A DNA stretch of 64,000 nt from Acinetobacter terrae (GTDB taxonomy: Bacteria > Pseudomonadota > Gammaproteobacteria > Pseudomonadales > Moraxellaceae), in NCBI RefSeq assembly GCF_013004375.1, contig NZ_JABERI010000009.1, forward strand, positions 124,001 through 188,000, in the 5' to 3' direction. The notes under the pieces were generated by a model, which saw only the letters and a list, made by a program, of their open reading frames with translations, made no database searches and had not been told where the DNA came from. Each line of letters starts with the position of its first letter. Positions within the stretch are counted from its first letter, which is position 1. Position numbers and translations under genes: made by a program. Positions 56,020-64,000 of this stretch are shown here, one piece after another.

Positions 56020-57072
56020 TTAACCTCCAATCATGTGCATACTGATTTTGCGACTGTTTTTATCCATACTTTGATTTTTTAAACGCTGCTCAATAGCATG
56101 AAAACCCTGTTCTTTGTTCCAGATATAATTGGATAAAGCACTGTTTAAGCTCAGTTCACTCAAAGGTTCAGAGGGAGCTAGTGCTTTGATTGCAGCTTTA
56201 AGATTCAAGCCTTTGGGTGCAAACAGGCAGTTATAAAACTCGCCTTGCGCGGTTAAACGTACCCGATCACACGTTCCACAGAATGAATTGGTAATGGTGG
56301 ATATGATTCCGATCGGATGACCATCAATAAAATATTGTCGTGCCGGATCTGAATTTGACTGAGCTGAATCATTCGCTTGACTGGTCACGACAAACTCAGT
56401 GGCTAAAGTGTCTAAAATCTGTTGTTCACTGACCACATGTTCGGTTGACCATTTTCGGTCACCATCCAGTGGCATAAATTCAATAAAGCGTAAGCTGATT
56501 TTTTGCTGAACCGACCATCGGGCCAAAGGCAGAATTTGATCGTCATTCATCCCTTTCATCAATACACTATTGATCTTGATCGGCAACCCTACCGCTTGTG
56601 CTGCCTGAATTCCGTCGAGTACGGGTGCTAAATCTTTTTGAGTCAGTTGTTTAAATTGGTCAGCATCCAGACTATCCAGACTGATATTCAGATCATCCAG
56701 TCCCGCTTGTTTTAAGGCTTGTGCATATTGCTTGAGATAATGTGCATTGCTAGTCATGGAAATGCGTTTAAGCCCGAGCTTTTTTAAGTCTTGTAACTGT
56801 GCGACAAAATGCACCACGCCTTGACGCATTAACGGTTCACCACCCGTGATCCGAATAGATTCAATACTACGGCGCACCATAAAATCACAAAATTGGTAGA
56901 GTTCTTCAAAACTGAGCAAGTCGGGTTTTTTCATCCATTCTGGATGTTCCGGCATGCAATAGACGCACTTAAAATTACAGCGATCAGTCACTGAAATCCG
57001 CAGTTTGCGCTTGCCACGACCAAATTGATCGACAAATTGCGCTTCGGTTTTAAGCTTTGTCATCATATTCAT
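56020..57072 (-). CDS. moaA: GTP 3',8-cyclase (molybdopterin biosynthesis radical SAM protein)
   Basis: First step of molybdopterin synthesis. The 350 residues contain the radical-SAM triad VTDRCNFKCVYCMPE, GGEPLMR and the C-terminal second-cluster cysteines (SFCGTCDRVRLTAQG, then NCLF). The usual C-terminal GG is also seen (HMIGG). An ATG 9 bp upstream (57081) is possible, but the AAGGTGG spacing favours 57072. It is the first gene of the moa-moe-mod run, behind a sigma-54-like promoter. Confidence 0.94.
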   Translation of the reverse strand: MNMMTKLKTEAQFVDQFGRGKRKLRISVTDRCNFKCVYCMPEHPEWMKKPDLLSFEELYQFCDFMVRRSIESIRITGGEPLMRQGVVHFVAQLQDLKKLGLKRISMTSNAHYLKQYAQALKQAGLDDLNISLDSLDADQFKQLTQKDLAPVLDGIQAAQAVGLPIKINSVLMKGMNDDQILPLARWSVQQKISLRFIEFMPLDGDRKWSTEHVVSEQQILDTLATEFVVTSQANDSAQSNSDPARQYFIDGHPIGIISTITNSFCGTCDRVRLTAQGEFYNCLFAPKGLNLKAAIKALAPSEPLSELSLNSALSNYIWNKEQGFHAIEQRLKNQSMDKNSRKISMHMIGG

Positions 57073-57160
57073 GTTGAACATCCACCTTCAGGCATCTTGT
57101 TGTGACTGCACACCTATTGTGCACAAGCGCGGAATCGCCCAATCTTGTTATGATTAGATT

Positions 57161-57177
57161 TGCAATAAGTGTTCCAA
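57161..57177 (-). promoter_or_regulatory. Sigma-54-like (-24/-12) promoter upstream of moaA
   Basis: On the minus strand: TTGGAACACTTATTGCA, with GG and GC separated by exactly 10 bases. It differs from TTGGCAC-N5-TTGCA at one core position (C to A after GG). Transcription would start near 57150, about 80 nt before moaA. I see no full NtrC dyad nearby; only a half site (AAAACAGTGC) near 57317-57326 inside mobA. Confidence 0.55.
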
Positions 57178-57205
57178 CTTTGTGCCAAAGGCGAAATATT
57201 CAGTT

Positions 57206-57844
57206 TTAATGCAGAAATTTGAGTTGTTGATGCTGTTGCAGCTCATCCATTGAATTAATACTGTGAAAAAATAGGGCGTGATTTTTAAAACGTGCCACTT
57301 GTGCGTGCAAATCTGCAAAACAGTGCTTTAAACTGTGCTGTTTTTGCTCAAGATGCTCCGTCAGAATAGCCAAGCTGCTGCGCTTAACCAAGCAAAATGG
57401 ATACAGTGCTTCACCGTTTATTTCCACATACGCTACTTCCGCCAAGCTATTTTTGGCTAAAGCCTGATGCAATTTTAAAATAACTTTTGACGGAATGTAG
57501 GTCACATCACAGGGTACAAACAGCACATAGTCTGCCTGTACATGTGACCAGGCACTTTTCATGCCCATGAGTGGACCTAAAAAACCACTTTCATCATCCT
57601 GATAACAATGAATGCTGGGAATCATTTTTTGATAGATCGAATCATCACGGTGACTATTGATCCAAACTTGTGCAACATGTGATTTAAGCTGTTGATGAAT
57701 CTTGATCAGTTGAATTTGATCATCAAATTTCTGCAACAGTTTATTGATGCCATTCATGCGCCGTGCCTGTCCACCAGCTAAAATCACCAGATCGGTGTCT
57801 GGATAAACTGACTTATTTATTCCTTTCTTCATTTTTATCTTCAT
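57206..57844 (-). CDS. mobA: Molybdenum cofactor guanylyltransferase (MobA-like)
   Basis: Adds GMP to Mo-molybdopterin to make the bis-MGD needed by NasA. The 212 residues have the nucleotide-binding N terminus VILAGGQARRMNGINKLLQ and LFVPCDVTYIP; the magnesium motif in the middle is FVPCD. The first motif deviates from the common LAGGxxxRMGGxDKG: the Asp-Lys-Gly end reads Asn-Lys-Leu. It overlaps the nasA stop by 4 bp, so it is coupled to nitrate reductase. Alternative start at 57832. Confidence 0.85.
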   Translation of the reverse strand: MKIKMKKGINKSVYPDTDLVILAGGQARRMNGINKLLQKFDDQIQLIKIHQQLKSHVAQVWINSHRDDSIYQKMIPSIHCYQDDESGFLGPLMGMKSAWSHVQADYVLFVPCDVTYIPSKVILKLHQALAKNSLAEVAYVEINGEALYPFCLVKRSSLAILTEHLEQKQHSLKHCFADLHAQVARFKNHALFFHSINSMDELQQHQQLKFLH

Positions 57845-60621
57845 TCCACTGCCTCAGCTTGACAGGCTTTAATCAGGCCTCGAATTTCAGGTAGACATGA
57901 ACCGCAATTACCACCTACTTTTAAACAGGCTGTGACTTGTTTTTCATCGGTGATATTTTGGGTTTTAATGGTTTCAATAATGCGGTTTTTACCGACTTTA
58001 AAGCAGCTACACACCAATGGCCCTTCATTATTGGCCATCGACATCGGTTGTCCGGCAAGCAGCGCCTTACGGTGCATCGCACTTAAGCGCTCACGCTTAA
58101 ATAAGCTCGCCACCCAATCACGATCTGGCAATAGTGCATAAGGCGCGATATACAAACTCGCAATCAAATGCCCATCTTTAAGCACTACACTATGGCTGAT
58201 ATGCGCAGTTTGATCCTCAATATTCAGCCATTCAAAACTTTCATCATTAAAAGGCAACAACTCTTTTAAATGCTTAGTGGTCTCGGTGAATTTTTTACGG
58301 TCTGCCAATTCATAACGGATGGCTTTGGCGGTGGTGATTTTTGTCCACCACACTGTGTTTTCAATGGAGGATTGCACGATTTTTTCAAAGCCCTGACGCA
58401 CGTAAAACACGCCTTGCCATTGGCTATAAAATGGATGGATGATCACTGGGGTATGTTTAAATTCAGGTTCGCCGGAAATGGCATCCACAACAGGATTCAC
58501 CACCTTCCCTATGCGGGCATCCGACGCGACTTGATCGTTCCAGTGAATCGGTACAAAGACTTGTCCACGACGAATATCGTCACTGACCGTGGCACGTAGA
58601 ACGCAATTGCCCCACTTCGATTTGACTTCAACCAACTCCCCATCTTTGATCCCATATTTCAAAGCATCATGCGGATGGATTTCACAATACGGTTCTGCAC
58701 GATGGCTACTTAAATTGGCAGATAAACCGGTACGACTCATGGTGTGCCATTGGTCTCGAATACGTCCGGTATTTAAAATCAAAGGAAATTCTTTACAGGT
58801 TTGATTAACCGGATTAATCGCAGTAATGGCAATAAATTTGGCCTTGCGATCTGCATGGCTAAACTGCCCTTTGGCATACAACCGAGCGACTGCACCCTCT
58901 TGTTGATCTTTAGTCCAAACCGGCCACTGAACCGGTTTCAGTTCATCATATTCACTGATCGTTAAATCCGTTAAGCCGTTTAAATTAAAATAACGGAAAT
59001 TCGCCACTTCATTGCGATCTGCTAAATCTGAATTCTGTTCAGCGGAGAGTCGTGCATGTTCCAGAAAAATTTCATGGCTATTGTTAAAATCAAAACCATG
59101 AAAACCCATTTTTTTTGCCACTTGACTGATGGCCAACCAATCCGCTTTGGCTTCAACTGGCTCATCTAAAAATGCGCGCTGTCTGGAAATACGGCGTTCA
59201 GAATTGGTGACTGTGCCATCTTTTTCGCCCCATCCTAATGCCGGTAACAACACATCAGCATATTGAGTGGTGTCAGTTTCTTGGCAAATATCAGAGACCA
59301 CCACAAATTCACATTTTTCCAGGGCACGTTTGACTTGATCTGCATCAGGCAAGCTCACCACAGGATTGGTTGCCATAATCCAGATGGCTTTAATCTTGCC
59401 ACTTTCCACCGCATGAAATAATTCGACCGCCTTGAAACCAGCTTGCTTGGCAATATAAGGACTTTTCCAGAAGTTTTGCACCAGTTGCTGATGACTTTCA
59501 TTTTCCAGTTCTAAATGTGCTGCCAGCATGTTGGCTAAACCACCAACTTCACGACCACCCATCGCATTCGGCTGACCCGTCATAGAAAAAGGTGCCGCAC
59601 CGAGTTTGCCAATTTTCCCAGTAAATAAATGACAATTGGTAATGCTGTTGGCTTTGTTCACGCCTTGGGAAGATTGATTCACCCCCATTGAAAACAGGGT
59701 CATGACTTTTTCTGTTTGGGCAAATTTTTCATAAAATTGTTGCAGTTTTTCGAGAGAAATCCCGGTGCGATGAGCCACATCTTCAATGGATGATTCGCTT
59801 TGACTTTGCGCTAAAGCCTGTTCCAAACCTTGTGTATGTGCAGCAATAAAATCTTGATCAGCACAACCATTTTTCGATAGATACTGCAATAAGCCGTTAT
59901 ACAGTGCGACATCTTGGCCCGGTAAAATCGGCAAATGTAAGTCTGCAGCCTCGCAAGTACTGGTAAAGCGTGGATCAATCACCACCACAAACAGATCACG
60001 CTGTTCTTTGGCTTTCATGATGCGTTGATATAGCACCGGATGACACCATGCCGTATTGGAACCAACCAAGACCACCATGTCGGTATGTTCAAAATCTTCA
60101 TAGCTCGCCGGGACAATATCTTCACCGAAAGCACGTTTATGTGCCGCAACTGCAGACGACATACATAGCCGCGAATTAGTATCGATATTGGCAGTGCCGA
60201 GGTAACCTTTGACGAATTTATTCACCACATAATAATCTTCAGTCAGCAATTGCCCAGACACATAAAAGGCAATACTGTCACGACCATATTGATCAATACA
60301 TTGCTGAAATTTATTGGCAATTAAATCAGTTGCCGTATTCCAGTCTGTTATTTCACGCTGATTCTTTCGACCGAGCATGGGATAGAGAACACGCGTTTCC
60401 AGCCCCAAAGTATCAGCCAAATTACTGCCTTTAATGCACAGTTTCCCGTAGTTGGATGGATGATTGACATCCCCTGTAACCGAAACTTTTTGACCTAAAG
60501 CTGTGTCCTGTACAGTCGCAGTTACGCCACAACCTACCCCACAATAGGGACAGGTGGTATTGGTGATTTTGGTATTTATTTCTGTGGAGCTATGCAGTTC
60601 CATAACGGGAATACTATTCAT
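57841..60621 (-). CDS. nasA: Assimilatory nitrate reductase catalytic subunit
   Basis: A cytosolic bis-MGD and [4Fe-4S] enzyme that reduces nitrate to nitrite. In its 926 residues the cluster ligands are Cys24, Cys27, Cys31 (CPYCGVGCGV) and Cys62 (KLCIKG), with the probable Mo-ligand cysteine in NSRLCMSSAV. The Nas-type C-terminal extension with a BFD-like [2Fe-2S] site is present (VCSCFKVGKNRI, then CLKVGGNCGSCLPEI). A strong AAGGAG lies 6 bp before the ATG. mobA overlaps its end; the reductase and nirB lie upstream on the same strand. Confidence 0.94.
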   Translation of the reverse strand: MNSIPVMELHSSTEINTKITNTTCPYCGVGCGVTATVQDTALGQKVSVTGDVNHPSNYGKLCIKGSNLADTLGLETRVLYPMLGRKNQREITDWNTATDLIANKFQQCIDQYGRDSIAFYVSGQLLTEDYYVVNKFVKGYLGTANIDTNSRLCMSSAVAAHKRAFGEDIVPASYEDFEHTDMVVLVGSNTAWCHPVLYQRIMKAKEQRDLFVVVIDPRFTSTCEAADLHLPILPGQDVALYNGLLQYLSKNGCADQDFIAAHTQGLEQALAQSQSESSIEDVAHRTGISLEKLQQFYEKFAQTEKVMTLFSMGVNQSSQGVNKANSITNCHLFTGKIGKLGAAPFSMTGQPNAMGGREVGGLANMLAAHLELENESHQQLVQNFWKSPYIAKQAGFKAVELFHAVESGKIKAIWIMATNPVVSLPDADQVKRALEKCEFVVVSDICQETDTTQYADVLLPALGWGEKDGTVTNSERRISRQRAFLDEPVEAKADWLAISQVAKKMGFHGFDFNNSHEIFLEHARLSAEQNSDLADRNEVANFRYFNLNGLTDLTISEYDELKPVQWPVWTKDQQEGAVARLYAKGQFSHADRKAKFIAITAINPVNQTCKEFPLILNTGRIRDQWHTMSRTGLSANLSSHRAEPYCEIHPHDALKYGIKDGELVEVKSKWGNCVLRATVSDDIRRGQVFVPIHWNDQVASDARIGKVVNPVVDAISGEPEFKHTPVIIHPFYSQWQGVFYVRQGFEKIVQSSIENTVWWTKITTAKAIRYELADRKKFTETTKHLKELLPFNDESFEWLNIEDQTAHISHSVVLKDGHLIASLYIAPYALLPDRDWVASLFKRERLSAMHRKALLAGQPMSMANNEGPLVCSCFKVGKNRIIETIKTQNITDEKQVTACLKVGGNCGSCLPEIRGLIKACQAEAVE

Positions 60622-60655
60622 GATCGCTCCTTAGCTCCTTACATAAGCATTTTTT

Positions 60656-60759
60656 AATCCTCCCCAACCCTCCTTTAAAAAGGAGGGAGCTTTTCTTTAT
60701 TTGATCAGCTTTTTGTTAAGGTCATTCCCCCTCTTTTCAAAGAGGGGTTAGGGGAGATT
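60656..60759. repeat. Double-hairpin palindromic repeat element between nasA and the reductase gene
   Basis: Two inverted arms, AATCCTCCCCAACCC on the left and, reading back, AATCTCCCCTAACCC on the right. Each arm folds on itself: CCCTCCTTT/AAAGGAGGG (60668-60687) and CCCCTCTTT/AAAGAGGGG (60728-60747). The element is about 104 bp in all. This G/C-run style is unlike the surrounding DNA. It resembles a small interspersed palindromic element (REP/MITE type); similar sequence occurs, as I recall, in Acinetobacter intergenic regions. Confidence 0.7.
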
Positions 60760-60827
60760 TATACATATTCATAAGCTCTATTTACTGCTGAGATACACTC
60801 TAAATAAAACTATTTCTGCTGAATTAA

Positions 60828-62462
60828 CTACCCTGCCTTCTTTAATGCAAAATCTTTACCAAAGAGCAATTTATTACGAATATTTGCAATTGGGGTTTGA
60901 TCAGAAATCAGTTCTGCATACCATGTGCCATCTTCGGTATCACCAAACAGTACAGCACCAATAACTTTATCTTTCTGAATAATAATGCGTTTATAAATCT
61001 GACGTTTTTCATCATTCAAAATAATGTCTTCATAATCATCTTGTGGTTCGCTATCTTCTAAATCAATTCGGCCGGCTGAAAATACATCACAGCCACTAAC
61101 CTTTAATTGTGTCGGAACCGTCGGTGCTTTAAAGGTTAAGCTGCCGTGTTCGGCCAGATGTGAGGCACAAATAAAGGCTTGGCCCCAAAGTGGTTCAACC
61201 AGACCGAAGGTTTGATTACGGTGCTCAATACATTCACCCACCGCATAAATACTTGGGTCAAAGGTTTGCATGGTGTCATTCACCATCACACCACGGTTAC
61301 AACGTAAGCCAGCACTTTGCGCCAATGCCATGTTCGGACGAATCCCCACAGCAAAGACCACCAGATCAGCGTCTAACAGCGTGCCATCTTTCAGTTTGAT
61401 TTGGGTGACATGACCAACTTCGCCAATCAGTTGCTCTGTATTGGCTTGAGTCATGATATTGATGCCCTTCGCTTCAATACTTTGTCTTAACAAGCTACTT
61501 GCACGACTATCCAATTGACGTTCCATAATGCGATCCATCAAATGCAAAACCATCACATTCATGCCGCGCTGTTTCAGACCATACGCTGCTTCAAGCCCCA
61601 GTAATCCCCCACCAATTACTACAGCGTTCTTTTTAGATTTGCAGTAATCCAGCATGGTATTGACGTCGTAAATATCACGGAAACTGATCACACCTTTTAA
61701 GTCCGAACCCAGAATTGGTGGAACAAAAGGTTTCGAACCCGTCGCCAGAATCAAACGGTCATAATCAACAATCTCGCCTTTTTCGGTATGTACCTGCTTA
61801 CGTGAACGGTCGATTTTCACTGCAGCATCACCGGCAATAAAGCGAATCCCTTTATCGCTATACCAGGCATGCGGATGCAGCATAATGTCTTCAATGGTTT
61901 TATCACCCGACAATACTGGTGACAGCATGATACGGTTATAGTTGCCCCAAGGTTCTTCACCAATCACAGTAATTTCATAACGCTCTGGTGCCATATCGAG
62001 CAAATCTTCTAGGCAGCGCATACCTGCCAAACCATTGCCCACCAAGACCAGTTTCATCTTTTCTTGGGAAGTGCCGTTATTGGTGATATAGGTTTTTTGC
62101 GGTGTAGGACTGACCCAAACCTTGCTATTTTCAATCTTGCTTGGGAAAACCAGTAACTTTTGATCTTTATCTTCCAGACAACGCCCAGTTGCCAAACTGA
62201 AATGTTGTTTATAGATCGGAGATGCCACAACACGCTCGCCTTGCAAATCGCCAATAATCCCGCGCGACATCACAAAAGCCTGACTAAACGGGTCTTGGTT
62301 ACTTAAGGCATAAACGCGTTTTTCATTACCGACACGGAACAGTGCAATTTGTTGCTCATTAATCAGTGCACCAACACCTGTATTGGGGGTGATGTCATCC
62401 AGACTACAAATTTCAATCCAATTCAGTTCTTGTGTAAGGTTCATTTCTTTTAAAATTGTCAT
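60828..62462 (-). CDS. NirD-like domain fused to FAD/NAD(P)H oxidoreductase, probable electron donor for NasA
   Basis: A 544-residue protein. Residues about 14-110 resemble NirD (Rieske-like fold), including SNQDPFSQAFVMSRGIIGD and SPIYKQHFSLATGRC. The Rieske Cys-x-His ligands are absent, as in NirD. From about residue 136 there is a two-Rossmann FAD/NAD(P)H reductase (LVLVGNGLAGMRCLEDLL, LILATGSKPFVPP, VVIGGGLLGLEAAYGLKQRG, VVFAVGIRPNMAL, YAVGECIEHR), like NirB N-terminal and Klebsiella NasC domains. It lies between nirB (30-bp gap) and nasA, so it is likely to feed electrons to NasA. AAGGAG lies 7 bp before the ATG. Confidence 0.85.
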   Translation of the reverse strand: MTILKEMNLTQELNWIEICSLDDITPNTGVGALINEQQIALFRVGNEKRVYALSNQDPFSQAFVMSRGIIGDLQGERVVASPIYKQHFSLATGRCLEDKDQKLLVFPSKIENSKVWVSPTPQKTYITNNGTSQEKMKLVLVGNGLAGMRCLEDLLDMAPERYEITVIGEEPWGNYNRIMLSPVLSGDKTIEDIMLHPHAWYSDKGIRFIAGDAAVKIDRSRKQVHTEKGEIVDYDRLILATGSKPFVPPILGSDLKGVISFRDIYDVNTMLDYCKSKKNAVVIGGGLLGLEAAYGLKQRGMNVMVLHLMDRIMERQLDSRASSLLRQSIEAKGINIMTQANTEQLIGEVGHVTQIKLKDGTLLDADLVVFAVGIRPNMALAQSAGLRCNRGVMVNDTMQTFDPSIYAVGECIEHRNQTFGLVEPLWGQAFICASHLAEHGSLTFKAPTVPTQLKVSGCDVFSAGRIDLEDSEPQDDYEDIILNDEKRQIYKRIIIQKDKVIGAVLFGDTEDGTWYAELISDQTPIANIRNKLLFGKDFALKKAG

Positions 62463-62492
62463 ATTTATTCTCCTTTATTCCACTCAAAGTGC

Positions 62493-64000
62493 TTAGGCTT
62501 CAACCACTGGAATACGCGTTACATCACGTTCCACTGCAGTTTTTGGGCGAATTTGTCCACGTTCAACGGCAAACTGAATATGTGGATCATTCTGTTTTTC
62601 AGCCTTGGCATTAATAAAGGTGATAAAGCGTTTACGTACTTCAGGATCTTCAACCGCAGTGCGCCATTCATCTTGATAAGTGCCGACCACATGATCCATA
62701 CGACGTTCTAACTCAGCAGCCAGTCCTAAAGAATCTTCAACCACCACAGCTTTAAGATAGTCCAGACCACCTTCTAAATTGTCACGCCATACCGATGTCC
62801 GTTGCAGGCGATCTGCGGTTTGGATATAGAACATATAGAATCGGTCGATATAACGAATTAAAGTTTCAGTATCCAAATCAGAAGCAAGTAGTTCCGCGTG
62901 GCGTGGCTTCATGCCACCATTACCGCACACATACAGGTTCCAGCCTTTTTCAGTGGCAATCACCCCGACATCTTTACTTTGCGCTTCGGCACATTCACGG
63001 GTACAGCCAGAGACTGCCATTTTGAGTTTGTGTGGAGAACGTAAACCCTTATAGCGATTTTCCAGGAAGATGGCCAAGCCCATTGAATCATCGACACCAT
63101 AACGACACCACGTGCTACCGACACATGATTTAACGGTACGCAGTGATTTACCATAAGCATGACCGGACTCAAATCCTGCATTGACCAGTTTTTCCCAGAT
63201 TTCAGGCAGTTGATGCACTTGCGCACCAAACAGGTCAATACGTTGTCCACCAGTGATTTTGGTGTATAAACCATAATCTTTCGCGACCTGCCCGATCGTG
63301 ATTAAACCCTCGGGAGTAATTTCACCACCCGCAATCCGCGGCACAATTGAATAAGAACCGTCTTTTTGGATATTACCGAGGTAATAATCATTACTGTCTT
63401 GTAATCCTGCATGGCTTGGTTTGAGTACAAAGTCATTCCAGCAAGAGGCTAAAATATTAGCCGCCGTTGGCTTACAGATATCACAACCTAAACCATGACC
63501 ATGCTGCCCGATCAGATCATCAAAGGTTTTGATTTCATTGACACGAACCAGGTGATACAGCTCTTGGCGTGAATAGGCAAAGTGTTCACATAGATGGTTA
63601 TTGACTGTTACCCCTTGGCGTTGTAATTCAGACTTCAATACTTGAGTAACAAGTGGTGCACACCCACCACAGGCTGTTGCGGCTTTGGTGCATTTTTTCA
63701 GTGCACCGAGTGAAGTTGAACCGTCGGCGATGGCGCTACAAATATCTGCTTTAGACACGTTATTACATGAACAGATGGTTGCACTGTCTGGCAGTAAATC
63801 TACACCACTACCACCACTCTTAGATGGCACATTGGTATAACCCGGCATGATTAGACTTTCAGGATTTTCCGGTACAGCCAATCCATTCAGCATCATTTGT
63901 AATAGGTCGCTATATTCTTTGGCACACCCCACCAACACAGCACCGATCAGCTTGGTTTTTTCCGCATTCACCACGATTTTTTTATAAATCATGGCGTCTT
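62493..64000 (-). CDS. nirB: Nitrite reductase (NADH) large subunit, C-terminal part (cut by window edge)
   Basis: About 502 residues of the C-terminal part; the frame is open beyond 64000, so the start and FAD domain lie outside. In order: the end of the FAD domain (YKKIVVNAEKTKLIGAVLVG), two BFD-like [2Fe-2S] segments (ICSCNNVSKADICSAI and CTKAATACGGCAPLV), then the nitrite/sulfite reductase domains with GEITPEGLITIGQVA and the siroheme/[4Fe-4S] cysteines SCVGSTWCRYG and SGCTRECAEAQ. It reduces nitrite to ammonium in the cytosol. The internal ATG at 63992 is not the true start. Confidence 0.93.
   Translation of the reverse strand, partial: DAMIYKKIVVNAEKTKLIGAVLVGCAKEYSDLLQMMLNGLAVPENPESLIMPGYTNVPSKSGGSGVDLLPDSATICSCNNVSKADICSAIADGSTSLGALKKCTKAATACGGCAPLVTQVLKSELQRQGVTVNNHLCEHFAYSRQELYHLVRVNEIKTFDDLIGQHGHGLGCDICKPTAANILASCWNDFVLKPSHAGLQDSNDYYLGNIQKDGSYSIVPRIAGGEITPEGLITIGQVAKDYGLYTKITGGQRIDLFGAQVHQLPEIWEKLVNAGFESGHAYGKSLRTVKSCVGSTWCRYGVDDSMGLAIFLENRYKGLRSPHKLKMAVSGCTRECAEAQSKDVGVIATEKGWNLYVCGNGGMKPRHAELLASDLDTETLIRYIDRFYMFYIQTADRLQRTSVWRDNLEGGLDYLKAVVVEDSLGLAAELERRMDHVVGTYQDEWRTAVEDPEVRKRFITFINAKAEKQNDPHIQFAVERGQIRPKTAVERDVTRIPVVEA

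Noticed and set aside
57082..57205. Molybdenum-cofactor riboswitch upstream of moaA
   Set aside because: The interval is only about 124 bp and shows no clear multi-stem pattern; the sigma-54-like element is the stronger signal.
1..64000. CRISPR arrays, complete insertion sequences, prophage genes or rRNA
   Set aside because: No regularly spaced direct repeats, transposase, phage structural genes or rRNA sequence were recognised on either strand.

Overview
This window is chromosomal DNA from a gammaproteobacterium, most probably an Acinetobacter species. The inference rests on low GC, compact operons, and gene orders and protein families typical of the genus: an mnmG gene standing alone, a bifunctional MoaC-MoaB protein, a Fis-PurH-PurD run, and a NasA/NirB nitrate cluster with an extra NirD-FAD reductase. 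I cannot fix the species. Most of the window is housekeeping sequence. No complete insertion sequence, prophage, CRISPR array or rRNA operon is visible. One tRNA gene (Gly, GCC) is present.

Layout. 1-5000 (minus strand): dxr (cut by the window edge), cdsA, uppS, frr, pyrH and rimO, covering isoprenoid, phospholipid and undecaprenyl synthesis plus translation. 5050-7930: the nitrogen-control pair glnL-glnG (NtrB/NtrC) behind a readable sigma-54 promoter with upstream NtrC-type sites. 7990-11870: a small putative zinc protein, an MhpT-like aromatic acid transporter and mnmG. 12120-14840: a secreted protein with a Met/Pro/Gln/His repeat tail and two tandem BASS-family transporters. 14976-20500: prmA, a zinc-ribbon/DUF3426 membrane protein, fis, purH and purD. 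20540-21770: an AT-rich patch with one orphan two-helix membrane protein. 21774-24435: methionine ABC importer metQ-metN-metI. 24660-29920: dnaE, trmJ, cysE. 30000-33400: a strongly structured intergenic region, then two lipoproteins (TPR-like, and an alpha/beta hydrolase). 33835-38680: mutS, fdxA, an M15-type peptidase lipoprotein and an O-methyltransferase. 38820-41005 (minus): universal stress protein, hexapeptide acetyltransferase and YigZ.

41110-44750 holds the wreck of a LapB/LapC/LapE-type type I secretion operon. The membrane-fusion gene has an in-frame TAG, the ABC gene has a frameshift, and a deletion has joined the start of the TolC-like gene to the middle of the ABC gene. 44849-48255 (minus) is the LPS export and Kdo block kdsD-kdsC-lptC-lptA-lptB. 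48470-50800 has cysS, tRNA-Gly and a carboxymuconolactone decarboxylase-family gene.

50864-64000 (minus) is a coherent nitrate-assimilation module: molybdate importer modABC, molybdopterin synthesis genes moaA-moaD-moaE-moaCB-moeA, guanylyltransferase mobA, nitrate reductase nasA, a NirD-like/FAD reductase and nitrite reductase nirB (cut by the window edge). A second sigma-54-like promoter lies upstream of moaA. With the NtrBC pair in the same window this suggests that molybdenum-cofactor supply is tied to nitrogen limitation. The findings I rate highest are these two sigma-54 promoters, the decayed secretion operon, the 92-bp hairpin element after cysE, the palindromic repeat between nasA and the reductase gene, and the duplicated-domain secreted protein with a repeat tail. 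I do not see a clearly new multi-gene system.
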